Source: JACZXQ01 sp036986155
GTDB taxonomy: Bacteria > Gemmatimonadota > Gemmatimonadetes > Longimicrobiales > Gaopeijiaceae
Reading direction: 5' to 3'
DNA: 12,916 bases
Assembly: GCA_036986155.1 (NCBI GenBank)
Contig: BTRA01000085.1
Span: 1 to 12,916 of the forward strand
In this document: positions 1 to 5,725 of the stretch, piece after piece
Numbering within the stretch: the first letter of the stretch is position 1
How the letters are laid out: each line of letters begins with the position of its first letter
The notes under the pieces: model-generated
The model's database searches: none
What the model was told of the DNA's origin: nothing
The model's input: the letters and a program-made list of their open reading frames with translations, nothing else
Position numbers and translations under genes: made by a program

Positions 1-1
1 C

Positions 2-652
2 GTGACGTACTTCTTGTCACGGTTGCTCAACCTGAACCTCATCCGCGAGATCTTGGAGGCCTCCTTCCAGTACGGCGCTATTGCGATCCTGGTGGTGTTC
101 CAGCCCGAGTTGCGCTCTGCCTTGGCCAGATTGGGGCGGAACCGAATGTTCCGAATGGTGAATCCGCTGCATGGTCTCCAATTCGTCGATGAGTTGATCG
201 AGGGAGTGGAGCAGCTCGCTCGTTCCAAGACCGGTGCCATCATCGCCATTGAGCAGGAGGTCGGGCTCGACGAGTACGCTCAGACCGGGAGTCCCGAGCG
301 GGCCCGCGTTTCGGCCCATATGCTGAATACGATCTTTGCGCCGTCTACCCCCCTCCACGACGGGGCCGTGCTCATCCGGGGCAATGAGATCGTGGCTGCA
401 GGAGCCATCCTGCCCCTCACCCAGTACGCGCTCTCCGACAAGACTCTAGGCACCCGTCACCGGGCGGCGATCGGGTTGAGCGAGGAGACGGACTCGATCG
501 TGATCGTCGTGAGCGAGGAGACCGCGCGCATCTCCGTAGCCATTGGTGGCCGCCTGGAGCGGGATGTCGATTCCCACCGGATTAGGGAACTCCTGGGTGG
601 CACGACCCCCGACGGGGCGAAGCCTCTCGCTGTTGCGTCGAAGCGGGGCTGA
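2..652 (+). CDS. cdaA: Diadenylate cyclase CdaA-type (5' truncated by window edge)
   Basis: Makes the second messenger c-di-AMP from two ATP at the inner face of the membrane. Visible: the end of the N-terminal membrane region (about residues 10-32), the family linker VFQPELRSALARLG (32-45), then the DAC domain (about 75-200) with the catalytic DGA motif at 120-122 (LHDGAVLIRG) and the RHR motif at 152-154 (GTRHRAAIGLSEETDS), both intact. The 216 visible residues fall short of the usual ~270, and the missing part matches the first two transmembrane helices, so the GTG at base 2 is probably internal and the true start lies upstream. The usual partner CdaR (YbbR domains) does not follow; the next gene is exbB after 191 bases, with its own promoter, so cdaA probably ends the preceding operon. 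I saw no clear terminator behind it. Family call secure; the c-di-AMP role is inherited from the family. Confidence 0.93.
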   Translation: MTYFLSRLLNLNLIREILEASFQYGAIAILVVFQPELRSALARLGRNRMFRMVNPLHGLQFVDELIEGVEQLARSKTGAIIAIEQEVGLDEYAQTGSPERARVSAHMLNTIFAPSTPLHDGAVLIRGNEIVAAGAILPLTQYALSDKTLGTRHRAAIGLSEETDSIVIVVSEETARISVAIGGRLERDVDSHRIRELLGGTTPDGAKPLAVASKRG

Positions 653-753
653 GTCGGGTCGTAGCGGGCGTTGGACCGAGTGACCGGGAAATCGACGCTC
701 CGTTCGCCCGTATCTGCTTTCAGTCATTCGTTCGGAGGTCCCTTGTCAGCGCG

Positions 754-783
754 TTGACAGGCTCGTCGCCCGTCCCCTAGATT
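754..783 (+). promoter_or_regulatory. Sigma70-type promoter of the exbB-exbD-exbD-tonB operon
   Basis: A perfect -35 box TTGACA (754-759) is followed after 18 bases by TAGATT (778-783), one or two changes from the consensus -10. It sits in the only sizeable gap upstream of exbB, about 60 bases before the start codon, so transcription would begin near 790. The rest of 653-843 holds nothing else I can name. Confidence 0.6.
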
Positions 784-830
784 GGCGCGTCTCAGAAGTG
801 GAGCGTGTTGGCCGGACCGCACGGCTGAAC

Positions 831-837
831 AAAGGAG
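831..837 (+). promoter_or_regulatory. Ribosome binding site that fixes the TTG start of exbB
   Basis: AAAGGAG lies 6 bases before the TTG at 844. No ATG or GTG nearby has an equal Shine-Dalgarno, and translation from this TTG gives the expected short N-terminus ahead of the first membrane helix, so the rare start codon is accepted. Confidence 0.7.
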
Positions 838-843
838 CTAGGG

Positions 844-1518
844 TTGCAAGAAGGCAGTCAATACCATCTGCTGTCACTCTTCGAGGACGGCGGGTGGATG
901 ATGTACCCACTCGTCCTCTGCTCGCTCATCGCCATGGGCGTGATCATGGCGAAGGCGTACACGCTGTGGGTGGCACACGCGAGCACCAAGGTCATCCTCG
1001 AGGAAACCGAGGGAGCCGCGCGGGCGGGCCGAGTAGACGAGGCAATCGAACTCGCGGCGTCGAGGCCAGGCCCCACTGCAGCTATCGTGGTGGTAGGGTT
1101 GCGCCGTATCCGGACCAAGCGGGTCCACGACGGAGAGCTAGAGCAGGTCATCAATACGACGGGCGCTATCGAACTCGGCTTCTTGGAGCGGGGGCTGGTG
1201 ATTCTGGCCACTATCGCCAACGTGGCCCCTCTGCTGGGATTCCTGGGGACCGTAATTGGTATGATCCTGGCCTTCGCCGCCATCGAAGCGGCCGGGGACG
1301 TCGATCCTGCCTTGGTCGCGGGTGGCATCAAGGTGGCATTGTTGACCACGGCGACGGGTCTTCTCATCGCCATTCCGGTCAACATCAGCTACAACTTTTT
1401 CGTGACTCGAATCGATCAGCTGATCTTGGACATGGAGCAGGGTGCCCAAAGGATCCTCAACCTGGCTTGGACCATGGAGAAGAAGGGCACGCTCGAGGTC
1501 GTGCGGAAAGGAACGTAG
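844..1518 (+). CDS. exbB: ExbB/TolQ/MotA-family proton channel subunit
   Basis: Inner-membrane subunit that, with ExbD, uses proton flow to energise TonB. The 224 residues match the family. Three membrane helices are visible: about 17-42, 118-148 and 160-186, separated by a cytoplasmic helical domain. The core motif APLLGFLGTVIGMILAF (128-144) is typical and includes Thr136, equivalent to E. coli ExbB Thr148; Thr169 matches Thr181. The position equivalent to E. coli Glu176 appears to be Val164, beside Lys163 (GGIKVALLTTATG). Start is TTG, supported by AAAGGAG 6 bases upstream. It is first in an operon with two exbD genes and tonB, after a promoter at 754-783. TolQ is the main alternative, but tonB follows and no tolB or pal is present, so a Ton role is preferred. 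Confidence 0.9.
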   Translation: MQEGSQYHLLSLFEDGGWMMYPLVLCSLIAMGVIMAKAYTLWVAHASTKVILEETEGAARAGRVDEAIELAASRPGPTAAIVVVGLRRIRTKRVHDGELEQVINTTGAIELGFLERGLVILATIANVAPLLGFLGTVIGMILAFAAIEAAGDVDPALVAGGIKVALLTTATGLLIAIPVNISYNFFVTRIDQLILDMEQGAQRILNLAWTMEKKGTLEVVRKGT

Positions 1519-1559
1519 GGCACACGGACTGCTGAGCACGCGCGATCGGCTCCGCTTTC

Positions 1560-1588
1560 CGGTCGGGCGCCATCGCCCAAGCCGACCG
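1560..1588 (+). other. Intercistronic stem-loop between exbB and exbD1
   Basis: CGGTC-GGGCG (1560-1569), loop CCAT, then CGCCC (1574-1578), a 5-base bulge AAGCC, and GACCG (1584-1588): ten GC-rich base pairs. No T-run follows, so it is not a standard terminator. It sits in a 154-base gap inside an otherwise tight operon. A role in mRNA processing or in setting the ExbB to ExbD ratio is only an inference. Confidence 0.4.
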
Positions 1589-1672
1589 CGTTCGAGGACA
1601 CGGGGCTTGCAGAAGACAAAGGAACAAACCGCCTGTTCGACCTGTAGGTGAAGACAACCTGAGAGCGACAAT

Positions 1673-2098
1673 ATGGCCGTTCTAAACAACAAGAAATCGA
1701 AGGTCAGCGACGAGATCCCGACCGCGTCGATGGCGGACATCGCGTTCTTGCTGCTGATCTTTTTCCTGGTTACAACGGTGTTCCCTAAGGACAGCGGGCT
1801 GGCGATCGTCTTGCCGGAGGAGTCCGAGACGGTCGAGGTGAGTCAGAAGAACATTCTGCATATCATCATCCAGCCCACGGGCATCGTCGATCTGAAGCGC
1901 GGCGAGAGCACGCAGGTGCAGCAGGTACGACCCACTGAGATCGAGGGCATTTGGCGACTCGAGGTGGCCAGCAACCCCAACCTGATCGCCGCCGTGAAGA
2001 CTCACCCGGACGCGTCGTACAAGTTCATGATCGACGTGTTGGACGCGCTACAGTTGGCCGGCGCGACCCGGATCTCCCTTCAACTGTTCGAGGGCTGA
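1673..2098 (+). CDS. exbD: ExbD/TolR-family biopolymer transport protein (first copy)
   Basis: Single-pass inner-membrane partner of ExbB; the membrane Asp carries protons and the periplasmic domain contacts TonB. The 141 residues show a short cytoplasmic N-terminus, the motif SMADIAFLLLIFFLVTTVF (19-37) with the essential Asp at 22, and a periplasmic domain (about 45-141). ATG start with a weak purine-rich stretch GAGAG (1661-1665) 7 bases upstream. The gene follows exbB after a 154-base gap that contains a hairpin, and precedes a second exbD by 3 bases. A 31-base stretch over the membrane segment is identical in both copies. ExbD and TolR cannot be told apart on this motif; the neighbouring tonB favours ExbD. 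Confidence 0.9.
   Translation: MAVLNNKKSKVSDEIPTASMADIAFLLLIFFLVTTVFPKDSGLAIVLPEESETVEVSQKNILHIIIQPTGIVDLKRGESTQVQQVRPTEIEGIWRLEVASNPNLIAAVKTHPDASYKFMIDVLDALQLAGATRISLQLFEG
1731..1761 (+). repeat. 31-base direct repeat, copy 1 (membrane segment of exbD1)
   Basis: Identical at every base to 2169-2199 in exbD2, starting 438 bases downstream; it encodes the Ala-Asp-Ile-Ala-Phe-Leu-Leu-Leu-Ile membrane core. Identity includes synonymous positions, whereas the periplasmic halves of the two genes have diverged strongly. Confidence 0.85.
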
Positions 2099-2101
2099 TC
2101 C

Positions 2102-2551
2102 ATGGGGATACGGCAGGGTGGGTTCCACCGGAAATCAAAGGCCTCCGACGAGATCCCTTCGTCTTCGTTGGCGGACATCGCGTTCTTGCTGCTGATCTTC
2201 TTCATGGTTACCACGGTGTTCCAGTCGGATAAGGACCGCCCCATCGAGTGGGCTCAGGCCGAGGCCACCAAGAAGATCGACGAGAAGAAGAAGGACATCC
2301 TCAACATCTGGGTCGAGCGGGACGGCAGCGTGTGGATGAACGACCGTCCCTACACCATGGAGGAGGTTCCTCCGGTGGTCGGCCCCCTTTACGCAGCCTC
2401 GGACCGGCGGCTGGTCATTTCCATCCGCGCAGACCGTGAGGTTGCGTATCAGTACATGGACCAGTTGCAAAAACAGCTGGTTGCTGCTGGAGTCGTTCGT
2501 GTGGTCTTTGCCACCGAGCTCGAGCGACGCATGACCAGGGAAAGACGATGA
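2102..2551 (+). CDS. exbD: ExbD/TolR-family biopolymer transport protein (second copy)
   Basis: Second ExbD paralogue, 149 residues, presumably joining ExbB in a mixed stator complex in the inner membrane. Motif SLADIAFLLLIFFMVTTVF is at 22-40 with the proton-carrying Asp at 25. The periplasmic domain (about 55-149) differs clearly from the first copy: it has a Lys/Glu-rich stretch near 57-65 (KKIDEKKKD) and a basic C-terminus ending RRMTRERR. ATG start is 3 bases after the exbD1 stop, with GAGGG at 2090-2094 as ribosome site. Its stop overlaps the tonB start (ATGA), so translation is probably coupled. Paired exbD genes beside one exbB are known in Bacteroidota-like diderms; how the copies divide the work cannot be read from the sequence. 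Confidence 0.9.
   Translation: MGIRQGGFHRKSKASDEIPSSSLADIAFLLLIFFMVTTVFQSDKDRPIEWAQAEATKKIDEKKKDILNIWVERDGSVWMNDRPYTMEEVPPVVGPLYAASDRRLVISIRADREVAYQYMDQLQKQLVAAGVVRVVFATELERRMTRERR
2169..2199 (+). repeat. 31-base direct repeat, copy 2 (membrane segment of exbD2)
   Basis: Exact match to 1731-1761 in exbD1, in the same reading frame and orientation. It reflects duplication of exbD with conservation or gene conversion limited to the membrane segment. Confidence 0.85.
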
Positions 2552-3228
2552 GCGAGCAAGCCGTACATTCCATAGCGGCCCAACATGAGACCGAGAACGA
2601 CCGCTTCAAGCGCTCGTTCGGATCATGGTTCTGGGGCTCCATGATCGCTGCCAGCGTGTTCCACTTCGCGGTTTTCCAGTTCTGGCCGACCCTTACCGCC
2701 GAGGACGTCTCTTTCAGCACTGAAGACCTGGAGACGATCGAACTTCCGCCCGAGATCGAGATCCCACCGCCGCCGCAGCGCATCGCCCGTCCAGCGGTTC
2801 CGGTGGTAGCTACGGCCGATATCGAAGAGGACATCACGATCGCCCCCACGACCTTCGAGGACAATCCGGTCGAGGATCTCCCGCCGCCGCCCTCCGAGCG
2901 CGCGCAGGATCTCTCGCGGGGACCGGTTTTTACACCGATGACGGTGCGTCCGGAGATCAAGAACGTGGACGAGGTCATTCGCGCGATGGAGCGGGAGTAC
3001 CCGGCCATCCTACGCGATGCTGGAATCGGGGGCCGAGTGGTGGTCTGGTTCTTCATCGACGAGGACGGCACGGTGCGGGACAAGCGAATCTCCGAGACTT
3101 CGGGCCATGGGGGACTCGACCAAGCGGCCCTGAAAGTCGCCGACATCTACCGCTTCACGCCGGCCCTCAACCGGGACAAGAAGGTCCAGGTGTGGGTGCA
3201 GTTCCCGATTACCTTCGAGGTCCGCTGA
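2548..3228 (+). CDS. tonB: TonB energy transducer
   Basis: Spans the periplasm and passes ExbB/ExbD energy to TonB-dependent outer-membrane receptors. The 226 residues show a ~25-residue cytoplasmic leader, one membrane anchor (about 27-47), a Pro/acidic spacer (about 60-135) with clusters such as LPPEIEIPPPPQ and DLPPPPSER, and a C-terminal TonB domain (about 145-226). That domain has the usual YPAILRDAGIGGRVVVWFFI opening (151-170), DEDGTVRDKRI, and the RFTPALNRDKKVQVWVQFPI ending (202-221). ATG start overlaps the exbD2 stop by 4 bases, with AGGGA (2537-2541) 6 bases upstream. Last gene of the operon, followed by a strong terminator at 3255-3296. No receptor gene is in the window, so the cargo (siderophore, cobalamin, glycan) is unknown. 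Confidence 0.93.
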   Translation: MSEQAVHSIAAQHETENDRFKRSFGSWFWGSMIAASVFHFAVFQFWPTLTAEDVSFSTEDLETIELPPEIEIPPPPQRIARPAVPVVATADIEEDITIAPTTFEDNPVEDLPPPPSERAQDLSRGPVFTPMTVRPEIKNVDEVIRAMEREYPAILRDAGIGGRVVVWFFIDEDGTVRDKRISETSGHGGLDQAALKVADIYRFTPALNRDKKVQVWVQFPITFEVR

Positions 3229-3254
3229 CGGCGGAGCCGGACGCTAGACGGAAT

Positions 3255-3296
3255 GGGAACCCCGCCGGCGCCGGCCGGCGAGGTTCCCTTTTTTTT
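3255..3296 (+). terminator. Rho-independent terminator of the Ton operon
   Basis: GGGAACC (3255-3261) pairs with GGTTCCC (3282-3288); after one C/A mismatch, CGCCGG (3263-3268) pairs with CCGGCG (3275-3280), leaving a 6-base loop. Eight T residues follow (3289-3296). It begins 26 bases after the tonB stop and separates the Ton operon from yggS. Confidence 0.95.
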
Positions 3297-3323
3297 GTGT
3301 GGTGCCCCACTGATGAGATGAAA

Positions 3324-3329
3324 TAGAAT
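3324..3329 (+). promoter_or_regulatory. Possible -10 element upstream of yggS
   Basis: TAGAAT lies in the 51-base gap between the terminator and the yggS start, the logical place for a promoter of the yggS-divIVA-pnp-ileS-rluD run. I see no convincing -35 box at the proper spacing, so this is a weak call. Confidence 0.25.
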
Positions 3330-3339
3330 GGACGTCCCG

Positions 3340-3377
3340 GACCCGGGGTGACATATAGTGAGAGGTTGACCCGGGGT
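3340..3377 (+). repeat. Direct repeat GACCCGGGGT flanking the yggS start
   Basis: GACCCGGGGT occurs at 3340-3349 and 3368-3377, 28 bases apart start to start, on either side of the GTG codon (3348). Each copy contains the palindrome CCCGGG. It could be an operator or an mRNA element, but two 10-mers in GC-rich DNA may be chance. Confidence 0.3.
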
Positions 3378-4046
3378 TTGCCGGGCGTCCGAGACACGAT
3401 CGGGGCCGCGGCCGCCACGTCAGGCCGAGACCCGGATGCCGTCACGCTGGTTGCCGTGACGAAGGCACACCCGCTGGAGGCCGCGCAGGCTGCGCTCGAC
3501 GCGGGGCTCCAACATCTGGGTGAGAACAGGGTAGAGGAGTTGCAGTGGAAGGCAGAAGCGCTCGCGGGGACGGCCGTCCGGTGGCACATGGTCGGGCACG
3601 TTCAGCGTCGCAAGGTGCCCCGCTTGGCAGGCATTCCACAGTTGGTTCACTCCATCGACTCGGTGCGGCTCGCGCAACGGTTCTCGTCCGTCGCGGTGGA
3701 ATCGGGGCAGCCCTTCAGGGTGCTCCTGCAGGCGAACACATCGGGCGAAGGTACGAAGGGTGGCTTTTCGCGTGATGAGTTGGTAGAGGCGATCCATGAG
3801 ATCGTCGAGCTACCCTCACTGGAGATCCGAGGACTGATGACGATGGCGCCCCTTACGGATGATGAGGACGTGTTACGGGCTACGTTTCGGCGCCTCCGAG
3901 AGGTTCATGAGACGTTGAGGAGCACCTCGGCCTACGAGGCCGACCAACTCTCAATGGGCATGACGAACGATTACCAGATAGCCATCGAGGAAGGGAGCAC
4001 CATGGTTCGCATCGGGACGGCGCTTTTTGGAGCACGCCAGCGATGA
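3348..4046 (+). CDS. yggS: PLP homeostasis protein, YggS/YlmE/PROSC family
   Basis: Cytoplasmic pyridoxal-5'-phosphate binding protein that buffers the cofactor; the family has an alanine-racemase-like barrel but no established catalytic activity. The 232 residues match the family. The PLP Lys is at 39 (VAVTK), followed by GENRVEE (58-64), WHMVGHVQRRK (79-89, usual WHFIGHLQ.NK) and the phosphate-binding C-terminus SMGMTND (202-208) with GSTMVRIGTALFG. GTG start is chosen because the only in-frame upstream ATG (3318) is followed at once by a stop; the ribosome site is poor. It overlaps divIVA by 4 bases (ATGA). In Bacillus the orthologue ylmE also lies upstream of divIVA, so the pairing is old rather than accidental. 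Confidence 0.94.
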   Translation: MTYSERLTRGLPGVRDTIGAAAATSGRDPDAVTLVAVTKAHPLEAAQAALDAGLQHLGENRVEELQWKAEALAGTAVRWHMVGHVQRRKVPRLAGIPQLVHSIDSVRLAQRFSSVAVESGQPFRVLLQANTSGEGTKGGFSRDELVEAIHEIVELPSLEIRGLMTMAPLTDDEDVLRATFRRLREVHETLRSTSAYEADQLSMGMTNDYQIAIEEGSTMVRIGTALFGARQR

Positions 4047-4837
4047 TCGACCTTACCCCTCTGGATGTTCGCAATAAGCGGGGAGACTTCGCTAAGACCC
4101 TGCGCGGCTACGATGCCGAGGAGGTCGATTCTTTTCTGGAGCTCGTGTCCGAGCGCATGGAAGAACTGGTCAAAGAAATCCTCCAACTGTCGGAGCGTGC
4201 GGAGCGTCTCACCGAACAGGTTTCGACCCAGACAGACCGTGAGAAGGCCGTGCAGGAGGCGCTCGTCACCGCCCAGGCTCTACGTGAGGATGTCAAGCAA
4301 CAGGCCCTCCGCGAGGCGGAGTTCACCCGACGTGAAGCCAAGTCCGCTGCTGATCAGATGGTGGCCGAGGCCAACCGTGTGATGGACGAGCGCAAGCAGT
4401 CGATCAGGGGCCTGGAGCGCCACCGACTACGATTTCTGAAGTCTTTTCGCACCCTGCTCGAGCGTGAGTTGGACACTGTGGAAGTCGAGGAAGGTCGCAC
4501 ACCTCTCGAGGATGTGGCGATCGAGATCGATCTTGGTGGTGTTGTGGAGCGGACAGAGGACGCTGGCATCCTCGAGGACGAAAGCCTTACGGAGGACGAG
4601 ATCGTCGAGGTAATCGTCGAGGCGGGGGACGAAGCCCCGATCACGGAAGTGGAGGGCGAGGCGGCAGCAGACGATACCGATAGGCAGGACGAGTCGGCGA
4701 CCGATTTGGGCGGCCCGCCCGAGGGGGAGCCTGCTCCCAGCGAGGATGGCAAGGCTGCTCCAGATAGTGACGACGACTCCCTATGGCTCAATTCACTCCT
4801 CGACGGAGAGTCCCGGGACGAAGGGAAATGGAGCTGA
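4043..4837 (+). CDS. divIVA: DivIVA-domain cell pole/division scaffold protein
   Basis: DivIVA proteins form coiled-coil assemblies on curved membrane and recruit division or cell-wall factors. Residues 1-45 are a clear DivIVA head (MIDLTPLDVRNKRGDFAKTL, then RGYDAEEVDSFLELV). The membrane-inserting Phe17 of the B. subtilis protein appears to be Leu20 here, next to conserved Arg21. Residues about 30-145 form a long heptad-rich coiled coil. Residues about 146-264 are an acidic, low-complexity, probably disordered tail ending in the hydrophobic patch SLWLNSLLD (246-254). ATG start, with GGAG (4029-4032) 10 bases upstream, overlaps the yggS stop. Its 3' end overlaps the phosphorylase gene by 10 bases. 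GpsB- or septum-site-like roles are possible; partners are unknown. Confidence 0.9.
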   Translation: MIDLTPLDVRNKRGDFAKTLRGYDAEEVDSFLELVSERMEELVKEILQLSERAERLTEQVSTQTDREKAVQEALVTAQALREDVKQQALREAEFTRREAKSAADQMVAEANRVMDERKQSIRGLERHRLRFLKSFRTLLERELDTVEVEEGRTPLEDVAIEIDLGGVVERTEDAGILEDESLTEDEIVEVIVEAGDEAPITEVEGEAAADDTDRQDESATDLGGPPEGEPAPSEDGKAAPDSDDDSLWLNSLLDGESRDEGKWS

Positions 4838-5661
4838 CCGCTCCGACCCGGGTCGGGCACGTCGATGAGGCGGTGTCTGCGGTACGCGAGCGTAGCGGCC
4901 TCCAGCCGCGGGTGGGGGTGATTCTCGGGACTGGACTGGGCGGTCTGGTCGCAGAGATCGAAGTCGAAGCCGAGATCTCGTATGAAGATCTGCCGCACTT
5001 CCCACTACCGACGGTCGAGAGTCACAGCGGCAGGCTCACGCTCGGGAGGCTCGGCGGCGTCGCTGTGGTGGTGATGCAGGGGCGGTTTCACAGCTACGAA
5101 GGCTACTCTCTGCAGGAGGTGACATTTCCCGTACGCGTCATGGGCGCCTTGGGCGCCGACACACTCGTGGTGTCGGGGGCTGTGGGCGGAATGAACCCGC
5201 TCTGGGATCTCGGCGATCTCGTGCTCATCGACGATCACATCAACCTGCTTGGAGAGAATCCGCTCACCGGACCGAACCTCGATGCCTTGGGGCCACGCTT
5301 CCCGGATATGTCGAGGCCGTACGACCCGGAGTTGCAGGAAATTGCGATCAGCTCTGCGATGGAACTCGGGATTCCCCTGCGGCGCGGCGTCTACGTGGCG
5401 GTCGCCGGGCCGAACCTGGAAACACGCGCCGAGTACCGAATGCTTCGCCGAATCGGCGCCGATGTCGTGGGGATGTCCACCGTGCCCGAGGTCATCGTTG
5501 CACGGCATCAAGGCCTACGGGTCATGGGGCTTGCGATCATCACCGACTCGTGCTTTCCGGACGCCCTGGAGGTCGCCGACGTCCAAAAGATCATCGCCAC
5601 TGCGACCTCGGCGGAGCCAAAACTCACAAGCCTGATTCGTACGGTCATCGGACGGCTCTGA
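4828..5661 (+). CDS. punA: Purine nucleoside phosphorylase (trimeric PNP-I/MTAP family), probably 6-aminopurine-tolerant
   Basis: Cleaves purine (deoxy)ribonucleosides with phosphate to base plus ribose-1-phosphate in salvage. Motifs in order: VGVILGTGLGGL (29-40, phosphate loop), SHSGRL (65-70), VMQGRFHSYEGYSLQEVTF (82-100) with His88 and Tyr90, SGAVGGMNP (116-124), GPNLETRAEYR (194-204) with base-binding Glu198, and GMSTVPEVIVARH (215-227). The residue equivalent to human PNP Asn243 is Asp240 (IITDSC), as in adenine-using relatives such as MTAP. The ATG at 4828 gives 277 residues and a family-typical N-terminus. An in-frame ATG at 4783 would add 15 basic residues and deeper overlap with divIVA, with no better ribosome site, so it is rejected. 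Family sure; 6-oxo versus 6-amino preference is inferred. Confidence 0.9.
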   Translation: MELTAPTRVGHVDEAVSAVRERSGLQPRVGVILGTGLGGLVAEIEVEAEISYEDLPHFPLPTVESHSGRLTLGRLGGVAVVVMQGRFHSYEGYSLQEVTFPVRVMGALGADTLVVSGAVGGMNPLWDLGDLVLIDDHINLLGENPLTGPNLDALGPRFPDMSRPYDPELQEIAISSAMELGIPLRRGVYVAVAGPNLETRAEYRMLRRIGADVVGMSTVPEVIVARHQGLRVMGLAIITDSCFPDALEVADVQKIIATATSAEPKLTSLIRTVIGRL

Positions 5662-5725
5662 GGATTTCAACGCTTCTTTTCGTCACACGACCCAAGTCAC
5701 CTCAACCACTTGATTCTGCGACCCC

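Noticed and set aside
653..740. Terminator after cdaA
   Set aside because: A short CGGGCG/CGCCCG complement exists (near 665-670 and 704-709), but the loop is long, the inner stem is poor and there is no T-run.
798..1535. Open frame of 245 codons on the + strand overlapping exbB
   Set aside because: Arg/Gly-rich out-of-frame shadow; the exbB frame has clear membrane helices and motifs and a strong ribosome site.
4783..4827. Earlier ATG start for the purine nucleoside phosphorylase
   Set aside because: It would add 15 residues unlike the family N-terminus and lengthen the overlap with divIVA to 55 bases, with no better ribosome site.
4354..4998. Ser/Arg-rich open frame on the - strand opposite divIVA
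   Set aside because: Composition mirrors the Asp/Glu codons of the DivIVA tail on the other strand; no recognisable domain.
5662..5725. T-box riboswitch or attenuator before ileS
   Set aside because: The gap is only 64 bases and shows no T-box motif, no terminator hairpin and no T-run.
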